Shown here: positions 1-8,104 of the stretch, piece after piece
Layout of the letters: every line of letters starts with the position of its first letter
Numbering within the stretch: the first letter of the stretch is position 1
Virus record (IMG/VR): IMGVR_UViG_3300035160_000028
Span: 1 to 38,672 of that record
Source: a virus
DNA: 38,672 nucleotides
Reading direction: 5' to 3' (one strand)
Position numbers and translations under genes: made by a program
The notes under the pieces: generated by a model
Told to the model about the DNA's origin: nothing
Database searches by the model: none
What the model saw: only the letters and a program-made list of their open reading frames with translations

Positions 1-141
1 GGCAAACACCCGATCCATGGGGATTTTTTTGATTATTTGGTCTGCCATCAAAACGAAATGGATCGGCACCTGGCCGATGGTTGGTTTCTGACTACCGCAG
101 AAGCCAAGGAATCCGTGAAAAATGGATCTGATTCAGCAGCC
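1..141. repeat. Left copy of 141-bp terminal direct repeat (circular closure)
   Basis: Bases 1-141 are identical to 38532-38672. An exact overlap of this size at contig ends is what a de Bruijn assembler leaves when it walks around a circle, so the real unit is 38,531 bp. The repeat lies inside a gene whose frame is continuous across the join (start at 38499, stop at 303). That argues for an assembly overlap rather than biological terminal repeats, although short physical direct terminal repeats cannot be excluded from sequence alone. Confidence 0.93.
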
Positions 142-303
142 TCAAATGATGTTGAGGAACAGGAAAAAGAAAAGCTTTCTTTCAATGATTTCAGCGACTT
201 AGAAAAAGAGAACATTATGAACGATCCACGGGCAATGATGACTCTCGCCGACGTGCATAACACCACATATCATACGATCCGCAAAATCAAGGGGCGGATA
301 TGA
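1..303 (+). CDS. Small conserved-type phage protein, 3' part (gene begins at 38499)
   Basis: This is the 3' part of a 111-aa gene that starts at 38499 on the other side of the circle junction, so its true N-terminus is MRDSIMLYKYPGKH. A TTG at 37 is only an apparent start caused by linearisation. The N-terminal pattern (YPGKHxxHGxxFDY, then LxDGWF) resembles small proteins often encoded between coat and gp4-like genes of P22-like phages. The middle is acidic and charged, and the C-terminal 35 residues (DPRAMMTLADVHNTTYHTIRKIKG) look like a short helix-turn-helix. The role is unknown; position suggests a minor virion or assembly protein. The stop overlaps the gp4-like start by 4 nt. Confidence 0.85.
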   Translation, partial: GKHPIHGDFFDYLVCHQNEMDRHLADGWFLTTAEAKESVKNGSDSAASNDVEEQEKEKLSFNDFSDLEKENIMNDPRAMMTLADVHNTTYHTIRKIKGRI

Positions 304-764
304 GCTACACGAAAAGACAATTTGTCAACGCGGCATTTACGCAGATTGGATTGGCAAACTACACGTTTGATTTGCAAAGCGAGCAATTGCAATCCGGCTT
401 GCGGTTGCTGGACGCAATGATGGCGATGTGGAACGGTAAAGGGTTAAGACTGAGTTACCCAATCCCGACGACTCCCGAAAACAGCGACCTTGACGAAGAA
501 ACCAATGTGCCGGATCGGGCCAATGAAGCGATTGTCTTTAACCTTGCCCAGCGGATCGCGGCCGCCTTCGGCCGCCAGGTCATGCCGGAATTAAAACAGG
601 TGGCGTATCAAGCCTATCAGCAATTGCTTGCCATATCGGCCATGCCGGATGAAATGAGTTTGCCGTCAACATTGCCCAGGGGCGCGGGCAATAAACCCCA
701 TCGTTGGGAAGACCCATTTATCACTGGAAAAGCGGACCCGTATCCGCCGTGGAATGAGGATTAA
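300..764 (+). CDS. P22 gp4-like tail accessory factor / head-tail connector
   Basis: A 154-aa protein of the P22 gp4 (tail accessory factor) family. In P22 twelve copies bind under the portal, close the head after packaging and form the platform for gp10. Family traits seen here are an N-terminal TKRQFVNAAFTQIGLA helix, a central LLDAMMAMWNGKGLRL segment, a helical core with FNLAQRIAAAFGR, and the C-terminal PSTLPRGAGN motif that parallels PSRMPTGSGN in P22. The length is close to the 166 aa of P22 gp4. It overlaps the preceding gene by 4 nt (ATGA), and the next gene begins just before its stop. Position after the coat region and before gp10 supports the call. Confidence 0.88.
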   Translation: MSYTKRQFVNAAFTQIGLANYTFDLQSEQLQSGLRLLDAMMAMWNGKGLRLSYPIPTTPENSDLDEETNVPDRANEAIVFNLAQRIAAAFGRQVMPELKQVAYQAYQQLLAISAMPDEMSLPSTLPRGAGNKPHRWEDPFITGKADPYPPWNED

Positions 765-765
765 C

Positions 766-1236
766 ATGCCATACATTAAAAATTTAACCGCACTGGATAT
801 ACTGGCCGCAGGGGATAACCTGGCCATCGGGTCAAGCACAAATGGGGATGATAGGCGGGCATCACTGTCAACGTTGTTGGCATACCTGCAAAGCAACCTA
901 ACGATTACGGATACATCGGCCTTTGCGGAGTACCTGACGCAGTATGCCGCCCCGTCCGCCACGGGGCAGAACATACAGGTCACGGATGCCGACGACAACA
1001 TCCATTTGATCATCACGCCGGTGGCCGGATATGCCGCGATGACCATCACCCTGCCGGCTTCCACGAACTGCATTGATAAGCAGGATATTTTAGTTAACTG
1101 CACCCAGGCCGTCACGACGTTGACCGTTGCCGGAAACGGCGCCACGGTAACCGGCGCGCCGACGACATTGGCGGCAAACGCCTATTTCCGATTAAAATAT
1201 GACCTGGCCGGGTCCACCTGGTACCGGGTCGGATAG
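766..1236 (+). CDS. Probable minor virion protein, unknown function
   Basis: A 156-aa protein. I chose ATG 766 over the upstream ATG at 754 because AGGA (757-760) lies at good distance from 766. The N-terminal 45 residues (IKNLTALDILAAGDNLAIGSS, then RRASLSTLLAYLQ) match a common short motif at the start of phage fibre or decoration proteins, where a value list is followed by a statement that the item is tested or looped. The rest alternates Thr/Ala-rich beta strands (TLTVAGNGATVTG) typical of small trimeric virion beta-domains. It sits between gp4-like and gp10-like genes, so it is probably a head or tail decoration protein. No enzyme motif is visible. Confidence 0.75.
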   Translation: MPYIKNLTALDILAAGDNLAIGSSTNGDDRRASLSTLLAYLQSNLTITDTSAFAEYLTQYAAPSATGQNIQVTDADDNIHLIITPVAGYAAMTITLPASTNCIDKQDILVNCTQAVTTLTVAGNGATVTGAPTTLAANAYFRLKYDLAGSTWYRVG

Positions 1237-1251
1237 AGGAGACAAAAAGAG

Positions 1252-1911
1252 ATGACTCAAGTAATAATTTATCCGTACGGTACAAAGGAAGTAAACGTTC
1301 CGGTTGGGCAATACATCAAAATCGCATCCCTGGAGGGCAAAGCCAAAATCTATCTGGGCATCGACGACCCGAACATGCCGTTGACCTACAGCTACAGCCA
1401 GACATTGAATCAAACTCAGGTGACATTAGGCACATATTCCACCGACAAAATGGTTAGGATCGATGCCGGGGCCGGGCAGGTGATTTACGATGTGGGGGCA
1501 ACCCCGTCCATCACGCAGACGGTGGGCACGCTAACACCGACATCGGACGGTGACGCGACGACTACCGATCTAATCACGGCTGCCGGATTATTCGCGCTAA
1601 ACACCGCCCAGGTTATTGATATGGCCGATGCCGCAGTGCAATTGACTTTGGATACCGGGGCATTGGCAGGGACTCTGCTGACATCGAATATCCTGCGGAT
1701 TGATCCGAATTCAGCGGGCGCGGGGGAGGATCTGGAATTGCCTCCGGAAGCGGCCGCCGCAGGGCTTGTACTGTGGATTTTCAACACCGGTGGGGAGAAT
1801 ATCGTGGTTAAAGACGACTCCGGGGTGACGACAGTTGACACCATCGCAACTACCGAATTCGGATTTTTCTTTTGTGACGGCACCTCCTGGCACGGCATGA
1901 ATGCAGCATAA
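1252..1911 (+). CDS. Probable virion beta-rich protein, unknown function
   Basis: A 219-aa protein preceded by a good ribosome site (GAGGAG about 10 nt upstream). It is Gly/Thr/Ala/Asp-rich, lacks membrane segments, and has a C-terminal domain (LWIFNTGGENIVVKDDSG, then EFGFFFCDGTSWHGM) of the kind that recurs in phage decoration and fibre-associated proteins, where the last strands read FxCxGxxW. The N-terminal 45 residues (QVIIYPYGTKEVNVPVGQYIKI) look like a separate beta domain. The middle (TPTSDGDATTTDLITAAGLFAL) resembles repeat linkers of structural proteins. The stop overlaps the ATG of the gp10-like gene. A structural role is inferred from composition and position only. Confidence 0.72.
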   Translation: MTQVIIYPYGTKEVNVPVGQYIKIASLEGKAKIYLGIDDPNMPLTYSYSQTLNQTQVTLGTYSTDKMVRIDAGAGQVIYDVGATPSITQTVGTLTPTSDGDATTTDLITAAGLFALNTAQVIDMADAAVQLTLDTGALAGTLLTSNILRIDPNSAGAGEDLELPPEAAAAGLVLWIFNTGGENIVVKDDSGVTTVDTIATTEFGFFFCDGTSWHGMNAA

Positions 1912-3320
1912 TGCAGATATCAATCATCCCCGGCATTTACGCCGATGAAAATGCGGATTTTAGAAAAGCATATCCGCGCAATATGATCCCGGTGGCGTTC
2001 GACTCCGGGATCAGCCGGGCATATCTGCGGCCTGCCGAAGGGATTACTTCTTTCGGCACATATGGGCCGGGTTGCGATAGGGGGGCGATAAACTGGAAAG
2101 GCACATGCTATCGGGTAATGGGTAGCAAACTTGTAACCGTGTCTAATAGCGGCGTGGTAAATACTATCGGGGATGTGGGCGGCACCGACAGCCAGGTGAA
2201 AATGGATTATTCCTTCGACCATCTGGCCATTGTCTCAGACGGTAATTTATACCTCTATGACGGCTCAACGTTCGGCCAGAATACCGATCCCGATCTTGGC
2301 AATGTTATCGACGTAATCTATGTGGACGGTTATTTCATGCTCACCGACGGGGACTATTTAATCGTCACCGATATCGGCGCACCATATTCAGTCAACCCGC
2401 TAAAATACGGCAGTAGTGAAGTTGACCCGGACCCCATTGTGGGGCTTTTAAAAATACGTAATGAGACATATGCGATTAACCGCAACACGATCGAAGTGTT
2501 CCAGGATATCGGGGGGGCATCCACGCAATTTCCTTTTCAACGGGTCGAGGGCACCAGGATTGACAGGGGCGCCATCGGCACCTTTGCTAAGTGCTGGTTT
2601 TTGGGTACCGTGGCATTTTTAGGCGGCGCCCGCAACGAAAGCCCCGGCGTCTGGTTGGGGCTCAATGCCGACAGTAATAAAATATCCACCCGCGAAATCG
2701 ATCAGATATTGCAGGAATACACCGAAGCGCAGCTTTCCGAAGTCGTTTTCGATTGCCGGGTCGATAAAAACTATCGCCACCTTATGATCCGCCTGCCGGA
2801 TCAAACGGTAGTTTACGACCACGCAGCGAGCCAGAGCGCTGAGAAACCCATCTGGCACATACTCACCACCTCAATTGTCGGCAAGGGCAAGTATAGCGGT
2901 CTAAATCCGTGCTGGTGCTACGATAGATGGATAGTAGCAAGCTGTCAGGGCGAAATCGGATATCTGGATGACTCCATATCAACCCATTGGGGCCAAACCA
3001 ACGGCTGGGAATTTTTTACGCAGATGATTTACAACGAAGGCAAAAGCGCCATTGTAAATCAGCTCGAACTTGTAAGCCTGCCGGGCCGGGTGGCATTGGG
3101 GGCCGATCCGGTGGTCTGGTCCTCATGGTCAACGGATGGCGAAACATGGTCTCAGGAAAGGGCGATTTCGGCCGGCAAACAGGGCGAGCGGAATAAACGG
3201 CTTGTGTGGTTCCAGCAGGGGCATTTTCGAAACTACCGGATACAGAAATTTAGGGGCACTTCCGACGCTCATATCTCCGTTGCGCGTCTTGAGGCGCAAA
3301 TAGAAGGGACGGCTTATTAA
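1911..3320 (+). CDS. P22 gp10-like packaged DNA stabilisation protein (tail hub)
   Basis: A 469-aa protein of the P22 gp10 family (472 aa in P22). Six copies form the tail tube below gp4 and carry the tailspikes. The family signature is seen throughout: the N-terminal YADENADFRKAYPRNMIPVA segment with LRPAEGITSFG, blade-like repeats with KGTCYRVMGSKLVTV and DGNLYLYDG, the central GLLKIRNETYAINRNTIEVF stretch, and the GTRIDRGAIG and WHILTT segments that characterise the family. The full-length frame has no interruption. It overlaps both neighbours by 1 nt, indicating tight translational coupling. Identity is clear from the extended collinear pattern as well as from gene order. Confidence 0.92.
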   Translation: MQISIIPGIYADENADFRKAYPRNMIPVAFDSGISRAYLRPAEGITSFGTYGPGCDRGAINWKGTCYRVMGSKLVTVSNSGVVNTIGDVGGTDSQVKMDYSFDHLAIVSDGNLYLYDGSTFGQNTDPDLGNVIDVIYVDGYFMLTDGDYLIVTDIGAPYSVNPLKYGSSEVDPDPIVGLLKIRNETYAINRNTIEVFQDIGGASTQFPFQRVEGTRIDRGAIGTFAKCWFLGTVAFLGGARNESPGVWLGLNADSNKISTREIDQILQEYTEAQLSEVVFDCRVDKNYRHLMIRLPDQTVVYDHAASQSAEKPIWHILTTSIVGKGKYSGLNPCWCYDRWIVASCQGEIGYLDDSISTHWGQTNGWEFFTQMIYNEGKSAIVNQLELVSLPGRVALGADPVVWSSWSTDGETWSQERAISAGKQGERNKRLVWFQQGHFRNYRIQKFRGTSDAHISVARLEAQIEGTAY

Positions 3321-3508
3321 TGTCGTATCCATCGGCATTGAGGCGCGATCAGTTGGCGCGATTCATACCGGATAATGAAACTATCCTGCGGTTTCAGCAG
3401 TTGTTCCAGGTGGTCGGCGGAACAGGTGAAACCAGTCCCGGTATGAGCGCACTCGATGTGCTCAAAGAAGAACTTGAATTTTACATCATGACCAGGGGCG
3501 TTGACTGA
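3320..3508 (+). CDS. Small phage protein, unknown function
   Basis: A 62-aa protein starting on the last base of the gp10-like stop region and ending on the first base of the next ATG. It is mostly helical (DQLARFIPDNETILRFQQLFQVV, then ALDVLKEELEFYIMTRG) with no Cys or membrane segment. Small helical proteins at this place are frequent in P22-like phages of environmental origin. A virion or assembly role is possible but not shown by sequence. The 1-nt overlaps on both sides argue that the frame is translated. Confidence 0.7.
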   Translation: MSYPSALRRDQLARFIPDNETILRFQQLFQVVGGTGETSPGMSALDVLKEELEFYIMTRGVD

Positions 3509-3837
3509 TGGCGGTTGATTATACACAACTTTCTCAAAATCGCGTGGCAAATACAAGCCCGTTGAGTATCTACCAAAGCGGTGTGTCGGAGACGGTTCAA
3601 ATATTCGTTAAAATCTGCAATGTCTCCAGCGGATCGGCATTTGTGAGAGTTTTCCACGACCAGAACGGTTCGACCTATGATCAATCCACGGCGATTATCT
3701 ATGATCTGAAATTGAGCGCCGGAGAATTGTTGGAACTTGATCATATCTTCGTAAATAATCCATCCGGCAATGTCGCTTATAGATCATCGGTTGCAAACGC
3801 CTTGACGGCAACGGTCTACGGAGTTGTGCGTACATGA
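3508..3837 (+). CDS. Small beta-rich virion-type protein
   Basis: A 109-aa protein of predicted all-beta character (TVQIFVKICNVSSGSAFVRVFHDQNG, split here as TVQIFVKICN and SAFVRVFHDQNG). The pattern of a two-sheet domain ending in AVANALTATVYGVVRT-like strands resembles small proteins co-encoded with phage tail fibres. No signal peptide or catalytic motif. It overlaps the following 721-aa protein by 4 nt, and that protein begins with a similar beta domain, so the two may assemble together. Function is unassigned. Confidence 0.68.
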   Translation: MAVDYTQLSQNRVANTSPLSIYQSGVSETVQIFVKICNVSSGSAFVRVFHDQNGSTYDQSTAIIYDLKLSAGELLELDHIFVNNPSGNVAYRSSVANALTATVYGVVRT

Positions 3838-5999
3838 GTAGAGTAATACCGACACATTCACACGGTGAAATCGATACCAATAACAGTACTGCCACACCGT
3901 TGGGCGCCGGTGCAACGTTTACGGGGCAATGGGTGGACATTACCGACTATGGGATTGTTTATATCAATACCTATAGCGATGTGGCATCGGCAAACGATGG
4001 TTTGGAAGTCCAGCAAAGCAGTGACGGCATAAACGCCGATCATAACGACATTTACAGCATTGATGCCAATTCGGCAAAAAATTTTTCCATCAATCCGCAT
4101 TCTCAATATCTGCGGGTTCTATATACCAACGGCGGCAGCAACCAAAGTGCTTTTCGGTTGCAGACGAAATTTAATACTAATGGTCTATCCACATCGCATA
4201 GAGTCAAAGACGATTTGACTACCGATGATGATGCCCGTTTAGTCAAATCCATTTTGATGACTCGTGCAAACGATTTAGACGAATATAAAAACGTTGGCAT
4301 CCACTATCCCGTGCCCGTTGGTGGAGACCAGCTTTATCCGGCTGACGTGAATTTGACTTACAGCAACGGATATACGTTTACCGGCGATATCACATCATTA
4401 CTTGATAATCGATGGTCTCCGATAGTCGATTCAACCGCGACAAATCCAAAACAGTTGCTTTATGAATTTGAACGTCCCATGCAGACCTCCATCATGGGGT
4501 TGGTAACGGAAACCGGCAGTTTTTCAAATACGGTGATTAAATATGCGGTATCCACATCTGCATGGATTACTCTTGTTGATGAAAGCGCCGACGCCACGGC
4601 AAAAGATTTTCTTCTAACTCCATCGGTACCAATTACATTCAACCGGCTATTGTTCGAATTTCATACAGCTAACACGATAACTTTGACCGGCTTTAACCTT
4701 GGAAAATCAAAACAGGTTATCTCTCAAATTCAAGGATTAAATGATGCCGGCGAACTAGTCAATGTAGGGGCAACCACGGGCGGCAATCTTCGGGTGTCAT
4801 TACAAGAATATGGCGATACAGCCGCGATTGACGCCTTTGCACGCCTTCGAACGTCCCAGCCGTTTACCATTTTCGACAGCAAACAATTACACGATAAACA
4901 GCCCCTGTTCTGGGACGAAATTCTTGGCGGCAGCGCGACATCAGTGCATAGCTCCGTCAATTCCGCTACCGTGATGACCGTCACCGCAAGCGCATCGGAT
5001 TATGTCATCCGGCAGACAAAGCAGAGGTTTAACTACCAGCCCGGCAAAAGTACTGTAATCTGTTTTACCATGCACGCCCCGCAGCAAACCGGAGTTACCA
5101 TGCGTATCGGGGCTTTCGACGGCACCGGGGGAACATATGAAACTCCATTGAACGGTATTTTTTTGGAAGTTACCGACAGTAGTATTTCATGGAATATTGC
5201 TAAAAACGGCACTACTACAGAAACCGCAACCCAGGCTAATTGGAATTATGACCCATTCGACGGCACCGGCCCAAGCGGAATTACGCTGGACCTTGATGCC
5301 GTAATCATCGGGTTTTTCGATATCGAGTGGCTGGGCGTCGGCCGGGTGCGGACAGGCTTTTATGTTTCCGGCATCCCGCGATATGCCCATTATTTTACCC
5401 ATAGCAACAACCCCTCTTTCACCTCAGTTTACATGAGCACGCCGAACTTGCCACTCAGATACTATATTACTTCGGATGGTACCGGCGGCGGCACGTTGGA
5501 TCATATCTGCTCGACTGTCATGAGCGAGGGTGGGATTCAGCAGACGGGAATACTGAGAAGTGTAAATAACGTCACAACTCACATTGACGCTAATACTGCG
5601 AATCAGAAATATGCGATTTTGGGGATAAGACTTCAAAGCACATATTACGATATCACGGTTCTGCCTGAATACTTTTCCATGATCAGTTTAACCAACGATG
5701 ATTATTTGTGGGATCTTCAATTAAATCCTACGGTTGCAGGAACTTTCACTTATAACACTTTGGCTAGTAGCTCGATAGAATATGCCGTAGGCGCGACGGC
5801 AAATACGATTACTACCGATGGCATCGTCGTTGATAGCGGGTATTCAAAAAGCGCTTCTTCCATTGACAGAAAATTTATAACGGCGCTGACACTCGGCAGC
5901 ACAATAGCCGGGACTCAGGATCAGCTTGTTTTATGTGTTACTCCGCTTAGTGCCAATGCCGACTACTTAAGCAGCCTTACGTTCCGAGAATTGCTATGA
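3834..5999 (+). CDS. Large virion protein, probable fibre/adhesin-type
   Basis: A 721-aa protein of beta-rich composition (Thr, Ser, Asn, Gly). Residues about 325-350 contain DAFARLRTSQPFTIFDSKQL followed by PLFWDE, a motif common in large structural proteins of many unrelated tailed phages, where it precedes a jelly-roll-like domain. The N-terminal 110 residues form a sandwich-like domain (WVDITDYGIVYINTYSD, QYLRVLYTN). The C-terminal 200 residues carry further sandwich strands. No enzymatic motif is visible. It lies between gp10-like and ejection-protein genes, so it is probably an accessory head or tail fibre. Exact location in the particle is not determinable. Confidence 0.78.
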   Translation: MSRVIPTHSHGEIDTNNSTATPLGAGATFTGQWVDITDYGIVYINTYSDVASANDGLEVQQSSDGINADHNDIYSIDANSAKNFSINPHSQYLRVLYTNGGSNQSAFRLQTKFNTNGLSTSHRVKDDLTTDDDARLVKSILMTRANDLDEYKNVGIHYPVPVGGDQLYPADVNLTYSNGYTFTGDITSLLDNRWSPIVDSTATNPKQLLYEFERPMQTSIMGLVTETGSFSNTVIKYAVSTSAWITLVDESADATAKDFLLTPSVPITFNRLLFEFHTANTITLTGFNLGKSKQVISQIQGLNDAGELVNVGATTGGNLRVSLQEYGDTAAIDAFARLRTSQPFTIFDSKQLHDKQPLFWDEILGGSATSVHSSVNSATVMTVTASASDYVIRQTKQRFNYQPGKSTVICFTMHAPQQTGVTMRIGAFDGTGGTYETPLNGIFLEVTDSSISWNIAKNGTTTETATQANWNYDPFDGTGPSGITLDLDAVIIGFFDIEWLGVGRVRTGFYVSGIPRYAHYFTHSNNPSFTSVYMSTPNLPLRYYITSDGTGGGTLDHICSTVMSEGGIQQTGILRSVNNVTTHIDANTANQKYAILGIRLQSTYYDITVLPEYFSMISLTNDDYLWDLQLNPTVAGTFTYNTLASSSIEYAVGATANTITTDGIVVDSGYSKSASSIDRKFITALTLGSTIAGTQDQLVLCVTPLSANADYLSSLTFRELL

Positions 6000-6865
6000 C
6001 CGAAATAATCAAAAAAAATAAAGACGATTTGATAAATAATGCCGCCATCGATGAGCTTACCCGGCACATATTAAAAATGCCCCAGGCCTATTGCCCGGTA
6101 GCGCATTACTTCGGTCCCGGCACATACATCCGACAGGTAACAATGCCCTCCGGAATATTTGCCATCGGTCACCGCCAACGATTTGAGCAGATGAATATAT
6201 TCCTACAGGGGCGCCTGGCGATGCTGCAGCCGGACGGGAGCACAAAAGAAATAGCGGCGCCGATGATATTTACCGGCCCCCCCGGCCAGAAGATGGGCAT
6301 TATCCTTGAAACCGTCACGTGGCTGAATATCTATCCGAACCCCGATGACGAACGGGATATAGATATTCTCGAAAACCGTTTTCTGGATAAAGACGGCCCA
6401 TGGACGGAGAGAGAGCAAGCCGAAAAAGAAAAACGCCGCAATGACCGTCGCAGCGACCGCGACGATTATAAAAGATTTTTAGAAGAAGTCGAACTGACCG
6501 AAGAAGAAATCCGCCGTGAAAGTGAATACGACGGTGATCTGACAGACATGCCGGAAGGGTTTTCGTCCGTGATAACGGTCCGCGACAGCGACATTGAAGG
6601 CAAGGGCGTTTTTGCCAGCTGGCCTTTTGAGATTGGGCAGATCATCGGCCTTGCCCGCATCGGCCTGAAACGGACTCAAATCGGCAGGTATCTTAATCAC
6701 AGCGGAGATCCGAATGCCGAATTCAAATTGATGAATAACGGGGATATATTATTGATAGCGACAAGATACATTCCCGGCTGCCGGGGCGGCGACAAAGGCA
6801 CTGAACTCACCGTGGATTACCGAAAATCATATCAATTGAGGATAAAACAATGTCAGGAGTCGTGA
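5996..6865 (+). CDS. Cupin-like domain fused to a SET-domain-like C-terminus
   Basis: A 289-aa protein. Residues about 35-115 look like a cupin-type beta-barrel (GPGTYIRQVTMPSG, FEQMNIFLQGRLAML, then TWLNIYPNPDD), a domain seen in other phage structural operons. Residues about 135-180 are highly charged and coiled. Residues about 191-278 resemble a SET lysine methyltransferase core: SDIEGKGVFA matches the first SET motif, RYLNHSGDPNAEF (231-243) matches the RxxNHSCxPNA motif, and GTELTVDYR (268-276) matches the GEELxxDY motif with the tyrosine (275) that helps form the pseudoknot active site. The Cys normally in NHSC is Gly here. Enzyme activity is an inference. It overlaps both neighbours, within the virion operon. 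Confidence 0.75.
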   Translation: MTEIIKKNKDDLINNAAIDELTRHILKMPQAYCPVAHYFGPGTYIRQVTMPSGIFAIGHRQRFEQMNIFLQGRLAMLQPDGSTKEIAAPMIFTGPPGQKMGIILETVTWLNIYPNPDDERDIDILENRFLDKDGPWTEREQAEKEKRRNDRRSDRDDYKRFLEEVELTEEEIRRESEYDGDLTDMPEGFSSVITVRDSDIEGKGVFASWPFEIGQIIGLARIGLKRTQIGRYLNHSGDPNAEFKLMNNGDILLIATRYIPGCRGGDKGTELTVDYRKSYQLRIKQCQES

Positions 6866-8094
6866 CAGCCATAGGCGCAGGCGCGGTAACCAACCTGATC
6901 ATCAGCAATCAGCAATCCAAGGCGGCGGAAGGCGCGGCAAATGCGCAGCAACAAAGCATAGACGCCGCAACGGATGTCGAGCGCGAACGTTTGCAGATGG
7001 AGGCCCAGCAATATCAGGAACAGATGGCCGAATACAGGCGCAAGCAGGCCATGCTTGAAAAGCAGCAGGCGCAGACCATTACCAACCTTGCCCCCTATAT
7101 TCAGGGCGGCCAGGGCGCGCTATATGAGATGCTTGCGTTAAACGGTATCGCCGCTCCTGCCGGGGCGACATCCACGGCAACGACCACTTCGCCGCTTTTA
7201 ACCGCGCCGGCGGCGGCATCCGTGCCGACACAAACCGCCGGCAGGGGGATATTGAGCAACAGCCTTTTTCCCGGCATCGCATCCGCCACGCCGACGGCAA
7301 CGGGCGCCGGAATAACAAGCCCCGCAGCGGCGGAGTTTTCCAAAGGCGGGCGGTCATTATCTTCGTCGGCATGGCAAAACATATCCGCCGATGCAAGCCC
7401 ACGGGCCGCAGCAGCCCAAATGCTAGCCCAGGTAAAAAGCGAAATGCCCGGCGCAAGTGAGGCCGATCAGCAAGCCGAAGCCATCGCCCGCTTGAATGCT
7501 CAATACTCAGGATTACAGCAACAGCAGGGATTGCAGGCCGCCGCCGATACTGTGCCGACAATTGCACCCGCCGAAAATCAATATGCCGGGATGACCGGAG
7601 AGCAGGCCCAGGCGGCAGCAATCGAGCGGGTGGCGCAAAGCCCGCTCCTGCAGGAATTAATGGCCCAGGGTGAAACCGGTATCCTGCAAAACGTCGCCGC
7701 CACCGGAGGTTTACGGGGTGGTAATGTGCAGGGCGTGCTATCTCAATACAGACCCCAAATGCTCCAAACCGAAATCGATAAACTCTATTCCCGGTTATCG
7801 GGGATAAGTGGCCTGGGGCAGCAAAGCACGCTTGCCAGCCCGACCACCACGGTTGGATCGGTGCCGACCTATAGCGCGGATACAAGCACGCTCTCCAATC
7901 TTTATACCCAGGCCGGTGCGTCCCAGGCAGGCAATATTCTCAGCCAGGCCCAAAACCAGGCCAATCTTTTCAGCAATCTTGGGCAGATCGCCGGATGGGG
8001 GATAGAAAAGTATGCCGGTGGGAATACCGGCACGGGATTTGGATTCGGCGGGTCAACGCCGTCGAGTATCGGCAACTATGCCCTAAACTGGTAA
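6850..8094 (+). CDS. P22 gp7-like DNA ejection protein
   Basis: A 414-aa Ala/Gln/Gly-rich protein in the position of P22 gene 7, first of three ejection proteins. The N-terminus has a small-residue hydrophobic stretch (VVTAIGAGAVTNLIIS) followed by a Gln-rich helix with heptad character (ERERLQMEAQQYQEQMAEYR). Then come LYEMLALNGI and long Ala/Thr/Pro-rich low-complexity segments, and a C-terminal NLFSNLGQIAGWGI helix. P22 gp7 is packaged in the head and released into the periplasm and membrane during ejection. Sequence similarity is limited, so the call rests on composition, domain style and gene order before gp20- and gp16-like genes. Confidence 0.75.
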   Translation: MSGVVTAIGAGAVTNLIISNQQSKAAEGAANAQQQSIDAATDVERERLQMEAQQYQEQMAEYRRKQAMLEKQQAQTITNLAPYIQGGQGALYEMLALNGIAAPAGATSTATTTSPLLTAPAAASVPTQTAGRGILSNSLFPGIASATPTATGAGITSPAAAEFSKGGRSLSSSAWQNISADASPRAAAAQMLAQVKSEMPGASEADQQAEAIARLNAQYSGLQQQQGLQAAADTVPTIAPAENQYAGMTGEQAQAAAIERVAQSPLLQELMAQGETGILQNVAATGGLRGGNVQGVLSQYRPQMLQTEIDKLYSRLSGISGLGQQSTLASPTTTVGSVPTYSADTSTLSNLYTQAGASQAGNILSQAQNQANLFSNLGQIAGWGIEKYAGGNTGTGFGFGGSTPSSIGNYALNW

Positions 8095-8104
8095 AGGATT
8101 AATT

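Noticed and set aside
754-765. Start at ATG 754 for the 160-aa reading
   Set aside because: The ATG at 766 has the AGGA ribosome site; 754 would place the site inside the coding sequence.
7079-7885. 268-aa minus-strand frame opposite the gp7-like gene
   Set aside because: Arg/Pro-rich product typical of the antisense of a GC-rich Ala/Gln gene; no ribosome site or coupling.
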